A stretch of DNA of 64,000 nucleotides from positions 27,828,923 to 27,892,922 of the forward strand of contig OU452222.1 in NCBI GenBank assembly GCA_911728455.2, read 5' to 3'. The position numbers were made by a program, and so were the translations under genes. Source of the DNA: Marthasterias glacialis. Lineage: Eukaryota > Echinodermata > Asteroidea > Forcipulatida > Asteriidae. The notes below the pieces were generated by a model. It was not told where the DNA came from and did no database searches. It saw nothing but the letters and a program-made list of their open reading frames with translations. This document shows, one piece after another, positions 48,901-57,115 of the stretch (its first letter is position 1; each line of letters begins with the position of its first letter).

Positions 48901-49573
48901 GGGGAGCTAGTCTGACCGTCCATGTCAACACATGACCCACTAATAGTACTACTACTCTAGTGAGTGTGGCGAAGGATTGCGGAGTGGATTTTTTGGACCA
49001 GTGCAACGCTCGATGAGAGTTGAAAGAACACATAGAGCCTAGTTTTGGCGAGATCTGATTTCAAAAAAGAACTGTAGCCATGTAAACGTGAAGGGCAGAA
49101 AGTTTCGAATAGGATTTTGTACATGTCACTCTATGACTATGACTGAGGTTCGTGGAGACGATAGCGGAACGAATAGTTCTAGGAGTAGGGGGGAGGCTGG
49201 TGGGAATCTTCTCCAGACTCTGTCTGTGAGTCTGACATGTCTGACAGCATGCAGCAATGACCGACCGATCATTGAGGGATAAATTTGCCCAAAAAAGTAA
49301 GTCTCGATTTGAAAATTGATGTCTGGTTTTAAAGGACAGGGTTCGTTGGGCCAAGAAGCGGAGGGAGTCCAGCGTATTGGCACAATGTATGGGGCTAAAA
49401 ACGAACGTTACTGTCAATACCTTCAATTTGAGTGTCTCCTCCGCCGCCGCAGACGTGGCCAAGAAAGTGTCATCTTGCTCCTCAGTTGCACTCAGCAAAA
49501 GTTTACGTCTTTTCGACGGCTGTGCACTGTCGATTCGTTTTCTTCGAGAGAAATAACTCGTCAATTCGGTCAT
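33796..49573 (-). CDS. cdt1: DNA replication licensing factor Cdt1, complete, 12 coding exons
   Basis: Cdt1 acts in the nucleus with ORC and Cdc6 to load MCM2-7 onto origins in G1; geminin and CRL4-Cdt2 restrain it. The coding exons I joined on the minus strand are 49573-49421, 48390-48001, 47212-46922, 45614-45430, 44523-44323, 43178-43036, 40649-40507, 39478-39290, 38401-38243, 37091-36979, 35702-35614 and 33971-33796. They total 2232 nt, or 743 aa plus TGA, with GT..AG at every junction and phases that agree. Residues 1-12 form a PIP-degron-like motif. Residues about 20-27 contain RxL-type basic residues. Residues 52-340 are a basic, Ser/Pro-rich region. Residues about 345-515 are the geminin-binding winged helix (LPFKYKILEEMFRSMDT is characteristic). 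Residues about 520-565 carry LTRWHPKF and DLPQPP. Residues about 615-735 are the MCM-binding winged helix (MLERLPELCRILR, LPEWV). The protein is longer than vertebrate Cdt1 (about 550 aa), mainly in the N-terminal half. The ATG is the first in frame after an upstream stop at about 49613. Confidence 0.95.
34440..34672 (+). mobile_element. SINE family D, 5'-truncated, in cdt1 intron 11
   Basis: The body taaatgggtacctgcgaggg tagag and gcgccacggcagctc match the 3' half of the 56.76-kb copy, with a ttgttattattatca tail. Confidence 0.6.
35336..35508. mobile_element. TAGACCTTTATCATG MITE, copy 2, in cdt1 intron 11
   Basis: The best preserved copy: tagacctttatcatggtgca at the left and tgcagcatgataaagg at the right. 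It lies about 105 bp from cdt1 exon 11. Confidence 0.7.
35614..35702 (-). CDS. cdt1: cdt1 coding exon 11
   Basis: This is an 89-nt exon with acceptor aaactcag and donor gtaact. It encodes YFIAEKKAAIPVESAVQKL and then TESYPSALSK, filling the expected gap between RILR and the EKH block. It enters in phase 2 and leaves in phase 1. It has no start codon of its own and is easily missed by ORF scanning. Confidence 0.9.
35759..36022 (+). mobile_element. tRNA-derived SINE, family B, copy 1, in cdt1 intron 10
   Basis: It begins tgcattcaggttggctcag (box A), has ccccggttcgaatcacgg (box B), a conserved ~200-bp body and an A-rich tail after tttcattaccagaaa. Confidence 0.75.
36979..37091 (-). CDS. cdt1: cdt1 coding exon 10
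   Basis: The acceptor is gatattttag. The donor gtatcc was chosen over the overlapping GTG upstream because only it leaves phase 2, which the next exon requires. It encodes IRAKEAKNLTAMMTRNP and MLERLPELCRILR, strongly conserved in the C-terminal winged helix. Confidence 0.92.
37258..37528 (-). mobile_element. tRNA-derived SINE, family D, in cdt1 intron 9
   Basis: The reverse complement begins gtgtcatggccgagcggtct agcgc, like the head of a Leu/Ser tRNA, with box B gtgggttcgagtcccgg and the body ttgtgtccttaagcaagaca. Confidence 0.7.
38243..38401 (-). CDS. cdt1: cdt1 coding exon 9
   Basis: The acceptor is aatcaccacag and the donor is gtaagt, phase 0-0. It encodes VAKALEVVAKNSALLK, a lysine-rich linker, and then GVNQSLLDR, the conserved start of the C-terminal MCM-binding domain. 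Confidence 0.9.
38730..39262 (+). mobile_element. Probable 3' end of a non-LTR retrotransposon in cdt1 intron 8
   Basis: A plus-strand reading frame at about 38737-38937 ends NAIDESIRSLSSVGRFKRVYKRALI, a pattern like the C-terminus of LINE reverse-transcriptase ORFs. About 300 bp of non-coding sequence follows and ends in a GAATT-type pentamer repeat (39240-39262), as in several LINE clades with short-repeat tails. It is opposite to cdt1. No RT domain is present, so the call is tentative. Confidence 0.4.
39290..39478 (-). CDS. cdt1: cdt1 coding exon 8
   Basis: This is a 189-nt phase 0-0 exon between acceptor ctacattcag and donor gtaagt. It encodes SDKLTRWHPKFPLDQIADVE, DLPQPP and TAKDVLDKARVMVNPR, which is colinear with the family's linker between the two winged helices. 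Confidence 0.95.
39545..40025. repeat. ~114-bp tandem repeat, four units, in cdt1 intron 7
   Basis: The segment acatgggatcaggcatacca recurs at 39591, 39715, 39829 and 39943. Each unit carries attatgttggactgaggact and accataatcagaatccaaca. One inverse unit lies at 22.78 kb. Confidence 0.85.
40507..40649 (-). CDS. cdt1: cdt1 coding exon 7
   Basis: The acceptor is cacctgtag and the donor is gtaagt. It encodes a linker and then FTPSLLIARRTIFHNNLLEIVKEHHT, whose IVKEHH matches the end of the geminin-binding domain in other Cdt1 proteins. A 21-bp minisatellite lies about 130 bp upstream in the intron. Confidence 0.9.
40780..41608. repeat. 21-bp minisatellite, about 39 units, in cdt1 intron 6
   Basis: Units of the type ggcaatgacaaggggcagaga and ggcaatgaccgggggcatgga alternate. 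The unit is a multiple of three, so several frames stay open on both strands (up to 291 codons), which is a consequence of the repeat. It lies about 130 bp upstream of cdt1 exon 7. Confidence 0.9.
41625..41788. mobile_element. TAGACCTTTATCATG MITE, copy 3, diverged
   Basis: It shares gccatttt, accaaactgaggg.ggaaggg, atagtctg, gggaacatgac and atgataaagacct with the two intact copies. It follows directly on the 21-bp minisatellite. Confidence 0.5.
41887..42283 (+). repeat. ~400-bp interspersed repeat in cdt1 intron 6
   Basis: It runs from cacatttggactggcaatga to ggtgtgttata and includes ggaccctctcctggtcactc, ttcccgctttgcgaactatt and catgcactaggctatatta. The inverse copy is at 46.4-46.85 kb. 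Confidence 0.65.
43036..43178 (-). CDS. cdt1: cdt1 coding exon 6 (geminin-binding domain, second part)
   Basis: The acceptor is ttctctgcag and the donor is gtatgt. It encodes KFELQNVGQIKTVYPTAYFM and then ESKGPKDKSLLIIEA, matching the winged-helix core where VGQIKTVYP is typical of Cdt1. It enters in phase 2 and leaves in phase 1. Confidence 0.95.
44323..44523 (-). CDS. cdt1: cdt1 coding exon 5 (geminin-binding domain, first part)
   Basis: The acceptor is cacaaag and the donor is gttagt. It encodes MPAYQKYSSLIK, LPFKYKILEEMFRSMDTVV and LHNRSET, the best conserved block of Cdt1 and part of the geminin and MCM interaction surface. Both ends are in phase 2. Confidence 0.95.
45430..45614 (-). 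CDS. cdt1: cdt1 coding exon 4 (residues 279-340)
   Basis: The acceptor is tgattag and the donor gtactt follows AAAAAC, so the exon ends in phase 2. It encodes TKLSPAEMRERLSK, then a probable helix (DLQARLSKVKEFVDQ) just before the geminin-binding domain. A long poly(A) run sits in the intron immediately upstream (45622-45650 on plus). Confidence 0.85.
46134..46346. repeat. Face-to-face pair of tRNA-like sequences forming a hairpin
   Basis: The right arm reads ggatagctcagtagc ... gcaggttcaaatcccgctct, with tRNA box A and box B. The left arm is its inverse with box A agctcagctggtaga. Both arms end in tgaacaaa.aaaaattgact. The acceptor stems do not pair as in a tRNA. Confidence 0.7.
46439..46850 (-). 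repeat. Inverse copy of the 41.9-kb repeat in cdt1 intron 3
   Basis: The reverse complement shows the same landmarks in the same order (ttcccgctttgcgaact, ggaccctctcctggtcac). The two copies are about 4.2 kb apart in opposite orientation within one transcript. Confidence 0.65.
46922..47212 (-). CDS. cdt1: cdt1 coding exon 3 (residues 182-278)
   Basis: This is a 291-nt phase 0-0 exon between acceptor aaaatag and donor gtaagt. It starts NPGDECISSK and ends GGKVK. It includes a serine-rich linker and SERIRGAVKDVLQIP. The complementary strand is also open here, but only the minus strand has matching splice sites and phase. Confidence 0.75.
47320..47492 (-). repeat. Interspersed repeat, copy 2, in cdt1 intron 2
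   Basis: The reverse complement carries the landmarks of the 29.24-kb copy (caaagattctctttattgga, ggcagaattcttttggcgga). It lies about 100 bp from cdt1 exon 3. Confidence 0.55.
47619..47956. mobile_element. 338-bp foldback MITE in cdt1 intron 2
   Basis: Inverted arms of about 80 bp begin atttgaatgatgtctggtac and include accttgttc.gtcaca and cagtgttgct. The centre holds gccccgaac and its inverse. Confidence 0.75.
48001..48390 (-). CDS. cdt1: cdt1 coding exon 2 (residues 52-181)
   Basis: The acceptor is tgtgtgcag and the donor is gtagaa, with phase 0 at both ends. It encodes a basic, low-complexity segment rich in K, R, S and P, with several S/T-P sites (SPPVSRSPPSTPTK), as expected for the disordered regulatory N-terminus. 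It is poorly conserved, so the boundaries rest on splice sites and phase. Confidence 0.8.
48976..49188 (+). mobile_element. Isolated arm of the giant palindrome in cdt1 intron 1
   Basis: This matches the right arm of the 27.8-28.5 kb palindrome (gcggagtggatttt, gcaacgctcgatgagagttg, gtttcgaataggattttg) but has no partner arm. Confidence 0.7.
49421..49573 (-). CDS. cdt1: cdt1 coding exon 1 (PIP degron, residues 1-51)
   Basis: The exon begins at ATG and ends at AAG before the donor gtattg, in phase 0. Its first residues MTELTSYFSRRK match the PCNA-dependent degron pattern (Q)xx(L/V)T(D/S)(F/Y)Fxx(x)(K/R), except that the initiator methionine occupies the usual glutamine position. A basic SKRRKLLL stretch follows and could serve as a cyclin-docking RxL and a nuclear signal. 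Confidence 0.9.
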
Positions 49574-49653
49574 GTTGATTACAAAAATTCGGTCATCAGC
49601 GATTGAACGAACTCAATTTTCGTGGCAATAGTCGAACTGTACCAATTGACATC

Positions 49654-49663
49654 GCGCGGGTAA
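49654..49663 (-). promoter_or_regulatory. E2F-like site upstream of cdt1
   Basis: The minus strand reads TTACCCGCGC about 80 bp upstream of the cdt1 ATG, one base from the E2F consensus TTTCCCGC. Cdt1 genes are commonly E2F targets. An ATTGG (inverted CCAAT) box lies nearby at about 49642-49646. This is a short motif match only. Confidence 0.3.
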
Positions 49664-50444
49664 GCGGTCATGTGGTGCACAGATTCGTCAATGTTCCAAA
49701 ATAGGGGTGTTTAAATTAAAACCGTTTTAATAAAATATATATTTTGACAACAAGGTTCCTTAAATTGAGGTATAAATATGTCTATATATATATATCTTGC
49801 CTAAACTGAATAATTTCTAAAATTCGTTTTAAAAGTTAAACAGAATGTTTTCGCTAACTGTTCTTTAATTTTATTTTACTTTCCTCTTTCATAATGAATA
49901 GCGCTGAACGGGCTTTAAAAATTAGCATTTTATTTTTGTGGAAAATTTCTTAAGCTAAAATGTTTAGAGTATATATTTTTTTAGGTATAAAAAACATAGG
50001 TCATAATTTTTTTGGAAAAACAAAATTACTTTTAACTACTGTAGAAATTAGTGCGTACAAATAAATATTTAAAGCTTAAATATATTCTTAACGTAAAGAT
50101 TGACGATTCATATCTGGTTGAAAAATATTCACAATGTCAGATGTGTGGCCGAGATATATTCACATCTATCTATGTGAAAAAGTGAGGGCGTCCTGTTCTT
50201 GCCCTTTGAGAGGCGAGTGAAACATCGTTCGTTCAAATAATTTACAGTAGGCATTAAAGTACAGAATTAAGAATATTACAAAAATAAAAGATCATCTGAA
50301 AGCCGTACGGACAATAAAGTCTAGGATCAGGACCAATGCACATGACTTGTTTTACGGTATCGAAACTGGACAAGAATGGTCTCACGAGTCTAGTCAAAAG
50401 TGATGAACACGTACATGTTCAGGCGCCGGTGGTCATAATATGGT

Positions 50445-50610
50445 ATCCTGTCCACCGGGTAATGTGTCCATCATACGGTAAATTAACGAGGGGCTGGTAG
50501 GAGTTTATTCAAAAGAGGGCGCTGTCAGAAGGAGTTAGTATACAATTCGCCGTATGCCCGAACAGAATCCCCTGCCGGACAGAATCTCCCTCCACACCGG
50601 TGTCGTCAGT
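50445..50610 (+). repeat. Interspersed repeat, copy 1 (inverse partner at 60.1 kb)
   Basis: It contains aagagggcgctgtcagaagg, agttagtatac, ccgtatg and ggacagaatctccctccaca. The reverse complement of 60085-60250 has the same order. A third piece (aaagagggcgctatcagag) is at about 50770. Confidence 0.55.
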
Positions 50611-52829
50611 GGATTTTGTCCTCCGGCGGTTGTGTGTGTGCCCCCCCCCCCCCCCCCCCGCAATCCAAAGTTGGTACTTGGTATCTGTTTCCTCAAAAAA
50701 AATTCCTTAAAAAAAGTTTAAACTGGAGGTTCGCAGAGGGTAGATGGACTAAAAAAATGGTAAATAATGTACTGACGAAAGTTGATTCAAAAGAGGGCGC
50801 TATCAGAGGAATTTTCTACACAATGAACAGAACACTCGGGGGGGGGGGGACCAGAATATACTGCCATGCCTCCCAACCACCACCCCCTTATCTAACACCC
50901 CTCTCAAACGCAGACCTACCAATGAGATTAATAATATTATTATCTTTATTTTCAGTGCATTTAGTATAAATAAATGTTCGGATGATAATTGGAAAAAAAA
51001 GACAAAGAAATGAACAAAAATTATGGATGTACATTGTATTTATATAGTTTCTCATTTGTTATATTTATTTTGTGGATTAATGTTGCATACATCGGGGGGG
51101 GGGGGGGCTGGGAGAACAGTGGACTTACTGCGGTCCCTGAATAAATAAGAAAAAAAGTAAACAAGAAAAGAGAGACCCTTATTGTTGTCTCACTACTGGC
51201 TGGATCAGCAGTCTTGCTCAGTCTAAACACCTGATATTGACACTAGCAGTTGTCCCTTACTGTGCCTCTCCCTCCCCCCAAACCACGAAAATGTCAATAG
51301 CAAAAATGATGGGAAAAAACCACTTGCGTTATAACAGCTTGTATCATAGCTTATAAAACAGGCCATACATCATCACCGCTGTGATTTATATATTGACTCA
51401 ACTTGATAAGCAAGTAATCTAGATGGATTAAAGATCTCAATAGTGATAACGACCGCAAAAAATAAAAAATCGCATCATGCTTAGACGCATTATGTTGTTA
51501 AAGGATTTGTGTCTACGACGAAACGGACAAAAGCAATGCACCTGAAAAGTTGAGACAGATTAACTCCGGCGCGCCATATTATAGATTGTACCCCCACTTA
51601 GTACTTAATAGTTGACTGACAGACTAAAGTGATTTTTCTTTTACTGTAAACTTTTGCAAACGTTTAGACCATGCAAGCGCCTAAAACACTATTTATATCC
51701 ACCTTACACAAAAATACTCCACAACATTATTGGCCTATATAATCAAGAAAGGAAAAAAAGAAGGTAAGCGTTTACGCGTATATTGACACAACCACTCAAG
51801 CGGCGCCATTCGTTTGGTTGCTGGGTAGGCTCAGCAGCCCAAAATTGCTAACTGCTCGTAAAGTCAGCTAGTACTTCAGGAATAACTTAAGTCTGATCGT
51901 ATCCTTCATCCTTGGTTTGGTGAACACTTGGACCGTCTCCACGAGTAAGAGAGCACCGACCGGCCACCAGACAAAACTCAGATTGAATTGTCGAGGTAAA
52001 TGTTGTAATGCTTGTATGTGTGTAGGATTACGAGTAGGCCTACCGTTATAAACAGCGCGCTTGACGTAGCAGTATTTTTTTTTGTTTGACTCAGGCATAA
52101 TGCACTTCACTTCATAATGGTAACCCACGTGTACTTCACATTATTAATAACTATTGTTGATTCAGTTGTATGCACATCGGCGGCGACAAAGCATATTATC
52201 ATGGTTGAGCTGGATTATTGTGAACTTTGTTGTACCACCATCGAGAGAAAGGGCCACCCGAGGTACCACGGAACACGGTTTTGAACACTGTGAATGTCTG
52301 ACCAGCTTCTGTTGCTCATTGCCACAGGGGCATAATTTGAAAAGAGTGTTAAAAAAGACTTGAGGAAATACATTTCGACTTAAATGTTGTATCCATATTT
52401 TGTTTGTTCGATATCAGAGAAGGTGAGAGTCCATTCTAGTCTGTCAATATTTCATTGAAACTCAACTTAAAAGGCGATAACTCAGACACCAAAAGTTTAC
52501 CATTTTTCCAAATGTATGAAAAAAAACTGCGTTGAATACTGTCTGAAGCTGATTCAATGGCTCGTGTGTAATGTGTCCCGGATTGTCATCCATGTTCCAT
52601 CTTGATTTGTTTTCAAGAGTCGCAATAAAAAAGGGGGTTTGGTTTGGGTGTTAGAGTGACTAACACGAATTTCCGCTTTGAATCCATTCGTTAAGAGGAT
52701 GTGGCAAATCGGTTACGCATGCGTTCGTATCATAAATTCAAGTTCGGTCAATGGAAGCCCCTCAAACTTACTACAACACTACCCCCGTAGATAGTGGGTG
52801 TGACCACGGATGTGCATTATTTTCTTATA

Positions 52830-53390
52830 CGCAGCAGCGCCGTATAGGGTAAAATTTTAGGGGGCACAAGGGGATGCACCATTTTTCCTTGGGGGGGGGG
52901 CACTTTTGGCCAATTAAAAATCTATAGTTTCTGTGTGTATTTTTCATAAACAAGCCTCTTTTCAGTGTTTTCTGACGTGTTGACGTAAAATAAAATACAT
53001 TATGTGTGTAAATAAATAAAAAATAACATCGAAATTACTACGTACCTGCTCATAAAATGTAACATTTCATTCTGGTAACTTTTAATCTCAAAAGTCTAGA
53101 TTTCAAATGGGGGCACCCGGGGGGGGGGGCACGGACTTCATTTGGGGGGGCACGTGCCCCCGTGCCCCCCTTAGTTACGCCACTGATACGCAGTGGCGTG
53201 GCTAGGATTTTTTTACTGGGGGCACAGGGTGGCCATGCTTTTCAGCGGTGGGGGCAGGTGCCATGTTTGTTTTTGAATGTATCTACGTTTATTTTTTATG
53301 GTGGGGGCACCTTATGGGGGACTGGAAATTTGTGGGAAGCAGGTGCCCTCATCAGGTCCCCTTGGCTTCGCCGGTGCTTATATAACGCTC
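52830..53390. repeat. Two G-rich elements meeting head to head
   Basis: The left part ends cccccttagttacgccactg and the right part starts cagtggcgtggctaggattt. Both contain gggggcac blocks, and the junction acgccactgatacgcagtggcgt is a near-perfect palindrome. Probably two inverted copies of one high-copy element. Confidence 0.5.
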
Positions 53391-53857
53391 ACATCAACAC
53401 ACATCTACGGGGGTCAACTACGGATTTTCTCCATTGAAATGAGTAAAGTGGTGATCCTACCCCATCATGGTGAGGTGTTATGACGATACACCTAGAACTC
53501 GACCGATTGCCCCCCAAAACAAGAGACTATTTTCTCTAGCTTGCATACACAAAAATGTATAGGTAAATATAACAATAGTTATGCACATCTGTAAGAAAAC
53601 ATTGCCAGCAATAACATCAGCGACAGTAGGGCGCCCCTCCCCCCCTCCCGAGCAGGTACATCCATTCAGAATTCAAGCATAAAAGGAAACAAACTTGTAA
53701 ATTTTCAGGGTACATTATTTTATCACTAGACGTTATGATTATGATTTGACACACACACAATACACACAAAATGATGCACACTGTAGACACCTCGTTCCAA
53801 ATAGCACAGCAGTATTTGGGTGCCTGAAGCCCACCTTGGGTGTACCAGTGCTTTCTA

Positions 53858-54152
53858 ACAACGGGACTCAAGTTCTGGTGACTAAGTCATCAGGATATGG
53901 GTTCGAATCCCGGCCATGAAACTTGTGTCCTTGAGCAAGACATTTAACTTATAGTTGCTTCAAATAGGGGAAGAGGCAGTTATGTCTCGCAACGGATTCA
54001 TTTACCCCTCCCTGTTCTTAGCTGTGCTGTGAAGAGACTTAATCCGTTTATATCTGCACATTGGGGCAAGTTATATCACTTCTGCAGCTCACACCTCGAG
54101 TGTCCTTTGGGCCTTATGATGGGTGAATTTCATTACAAAAATAATAAAAAAG
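53858..54152 (+). mobile_element. SINE family D relative (subfamily E), 5' end eroded
   Basis: gggttcgaatcccggcc (box B), gtgtccttgagcaagacatt and then a distinct body (gtctcgcaacggattcattt ... gtgtcctttgggcc), shared with the minus copy at 58.1 kb. Confidence 0.6.
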
Positions 54153-55177
54153 AAAAAAACTGTTCCTGGGAAGTTTGCCTTGGCAGTCGATGCATTGCGC
54201 CCCCTCCAACTCCTCAAACTCCCCCCAGCATATAAGATTTCTTGTACCTCAATTGCACTGACTGGTAAATTTTACCTAAAAAAATATCTACGCCATGGGT
54301 TTTGACCTATCCTGGAGTTCACTACCGAACTTGGACAAAAGCACCTTGAATAGAATGAAAAGTGAAGTTGAAAAGGCCACATTACTCACACAATAAATAA
54401 TGTATACTGTCCGCATAAGTGAACAATTTCCAATAGGAACCTGAAACTACGCAAGCAAGCGAGTTCTCACGGTACTTTTATTTATACTAGCGGGATGCTG
54501 CGCTTCGCGCGGCACCCGCTGCGTGGGCCCGATGGTTGCATATGAAAATGTTGCAGTGAATTTAGTGTGGGGTAAGGGTGTAATTTACAGGGGGCCCTCG
54601 GGGGTCGTCATTTTATAAAAAGGGTTTGTTAGCGGTTGTTTAAAACGGTACGCAAGGTTATGTCTTAGTGACATTTTGAGCGTGTGGTATGAGAAAGGTT
54701 TTGGGTTTGGGTCGGCGCATCTCACCTGAGCCCCACCCATATTTCCAGTGTCCCCCAGGGTGCCCTCATAAAAAAGATATTATAAATACAAAGAAAAAAC
54801 CACAAAAAAAACACAAAGAAACAGCGGGCCGGCAAACACAAATAAAGAAACAACGAAACAAAGAAATAACAAAATAAATAAATAAATAAAAAATCTAGAG
54901 CTTTAGGAATACAAAACATAATGAAACAAACAACTTTAATAATTTGCAACTTCCGTCTGTTTCCCTCATTTCCATGCAAAGAAACCAGTGAGTTGCTTAT
55001 TTAGATAAAGGGTAATTTTGGTTCACACAATTATATTAAAATAGCTGCATATCCATTTGGTGCACATGCACCATCGCCAAGTATACAAAGTGCATTATGT
55101 ATCCAGCCATTCACACCCAAAAATCATGCTTCGTAACCAATGACATGGCGTTGGAGGGGAGGCGGGGGAGGGGCGGG

Positions 55178-55443
55178 GTTGGCATGGACGGCTAAATGTA
55201 GCGAAACATTCAAGTCTTGATGACAGGCCTTGTGACCAAATTCAACATTTCTGGAACTTTAAAGAAAATGCATTCCATCATTGGTTGGTTTGTTTCGGAC
55301 AAATTTAAACAATTTTTGAATAGTAGTGTAACATTTTTGGAAACTGTGATTATCTGTTTTTGCTTTGCATTGACAACTCCCCGTGTAGTTTTTCATCTTG
55401 GATGGCAAAAACTCCGGCCTGTGAGGATGCAAAAGCAAGGTCT
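55178..55443 (+). repeat. ~270-bp interspersed repeat, copy 2
   Basis: Same landmarks as the copy at 13.6 kb: tgtagcgaaacattcaagtc, tggttggtttgtttcggac, ctccccgtgtagtttttcat. Unique sequence follows both. Confidence 0.6.
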
Positions 55444-55653
55444 AGTGCTCAATCCTTTTTGCAATCTCGTTTGAGGTACACTCTATTTTTTACAGAGGTG
55501 GTGACTTCTTTTCAAAAATAGTAAACCATTGTAACGTTGAAATGCTCTCTTTGTATCAGCACTGAAAACATAACAGTAAAGGTTTTATGACTAATATTAA
55601 TTGTTATTAAGCACGGTTAGTTTTATGAAAAAATGCGTCAAATTTTAGCTTAC

Positions 55654-56389
55654 TTTTTCAACGTTAGGCAAGGCTTCCTGTGGGAGAAGATGTCTCTCCT
55701 TCGTAGACATCCTGAAACGAGACACTGGCTTGGCCAGCGCTAAGGAGCTACGCTCCTGCATGATGGATCGAAACATCTGGACAAAGATCACTGGGCAGGC
55801 TCGAGCTGCTATATTGCCTCGACATGATTGGTTGACATGATAGTTAATGTGTACGTACATGATAGTTAACGTGTACGTACACGATAGTTATCTTGTACGT
55901 GCATGATAGTAATCGTGTACGTACATGATTGTTATCGTGTACGTACATGATATCAGGGTAGTCATCGTGTACGTACACGTATGATAGTTATCGTGTACGT
56001 ACCTGTACATAATAGTTATCGTGTACGTACACGAAAAGAGCGGGATTTTTCTTTATTCATGAGGCAGCGTAGTAGAATACACTTCCATAGCGTAATGCTA
56101 TGTAAAGTAATGCTTTGATGCGACTCCTCCATTGTATTAAGGGGGAATAAAGCGTCTGAAAGATATATAGCGTAGAAAGATGAACTCTCACACGTGTGCA
56201 TCTCATCTCAAAGGGTGCCGTCTTTGTCAAACGGCGTAGTAGCTAGGTTATTCCATTTACTGTTATAATCATGACGACACAACCCCTTTAAGGAATTTTG
56301 GGAAGAAAATGACGTCTTTGGACTCACATTCTGAAGATTCATCACAAACACAAACTTCTTGTCAGAACTATCAATTTCTGTCATACAAA
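55654..56389 (-). CDS. Two candidate exons of an unrecognised minus-strand gene
   Basis: Exon A is 56389-56328 (acceptor ttcaattgcag, donor gtgagt) and encodes CMTEIDSSDKKFVFVMNLQN. Exon B is 55776-55654 (acceptor gatctttgtccag, donor gtaagc) and encodes MFRSIMQERSSLALAKPV then SRFRMSTKERHLLPQEALPNVEK. A leaves phase 0 and B enters phase 0, so they join in frame. I recognise no domain. Flanking exons were not found, and an exon-like accident cannot be excluded. Confidence 0.35.
55838..56034. repeat. Tandem repeat of palindromic CGTGTACGTACACG units
   Basis: About nine units of roughly 22 bp read gatagttatcgtgtacgtaca. cgtgtacgtacacg is self-complementary. The array lies between candidate exons A and B of the minus-strand gene. 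Confidence 0.85.
56172..56291. mobile_element. TTAA MITE, copy 3, truncated
   Basis: This keeps one end (ataatcatgacgacacaacccctTTAA) and an interior (gaaagatgaactctcac) of the family at 3.8 and 33.5 kb, in inverse orientation. The other terminus is missing. Confidence 0.6.
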
Positions 56390-56604
56390 CTGCAATTGAA
56401 CTATATGAAATGAGTGATTTTAAAATAAAATTACACGCCAACGTATGTCAGTAGAGAAAACACTTTGCTCGTGCAATATGCGCCGCCTATCCTTGCTTTA
56501 TGGTGTTACATAAAGACTTGCCTACAGAAATACGACAAATCGCAGTCAACAGCAGTACTATGAGAACCACTTTAAGCATGTACAAATCATTGGGAGACTT
56601 TGGA

Positions 56605-56725
56605 ACACTAGGTGGCAGCAGACTTACCAGGTAAATTTCCATTGTTTGCGTAGTTCTGAGCATGCGCAAATTTCCGAGAACATGTTTTACCCAGTAAGTA
56701 TGCCGCCCCTAGTGTCCTCAAAATT
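56605..56725. mobile_element. Uninterrupted copy of the GGTGGCAGCAGACTT element
   Basis: It begins acactaggtggcagcagacttacc and ends cgcccctagtgtcc, with an interior like the pieces on either side of the insertion at 31.7-32.2 kb. Confidence 0.6.
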
Positions 56726-56756
56726 CTCACATTAATACATTCGGGTGACGTGTCGT

Positions 56757-57115
56757 GGCCGAGTTGTCTAGCGCATCGAACTCAAGTTTCGGTGGCCAGG
56801 TCACTAGAGTGGGGGCTCGAATCTCTATCGCGTGACACCTGGTGTCCTTGAGCAAGACATTTAACTACAATTGCTTCCCATCACCCAGGAGTAAATGGGT
56901 ACCTGCGAGGGTAGAGATTGTTGATGTGAATGATTAGCGACATGTGCGCTGATTTGGCTGCCGGCGCTGCATACCCCCAAAGGAGTTGAGATGGTTTAGG
57001 AATGATTAGGGCCTGATGAACAGAGGTAATAATGCTGTAAGGCGCTTTGAGAGGCCTAGCTGGCTTGATAAAGTGCGTAAATAATTTACCGTTATTATTA
57101 TTATCATTATTAGAA
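56757..57115 (+). mobile_element. tRNA-derived SINE, family D, full-length plus copy
   Basis: It begins gtcgtggccgagttgtctag, has gggggctcgaatctc (box B), the body gtgtccttgagcaagacat and ends in a tattattattatcattatt tail. Confidence 0.7.

Larger units (their letters stand above)
49675..55650. other. Non-genic stretch upstream of cdt1
   Basis: AT-rich to 50.3 kb, then repeats, poly(C)/poly(G) tracts (50641-50659, 50839-50848, 51092-51103) and SINEs. A GC-poor palindromic area at 54.48-54.53 kb (gcgggatgctgcgcttcgcg) is probably another repeat. No gene recognised. Confidence 0.5.

Noticed and set aside
51868..52128. 86-residue minus-strand ORF with a hydrophobic segment
   Set aside because: It starts at GTG with no ATG for the first 10 codons and has no convincing acceptor or homologue I recognise. 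It could be a terminal exon, but nothing ties it to the 55.7-kb candidate exons.
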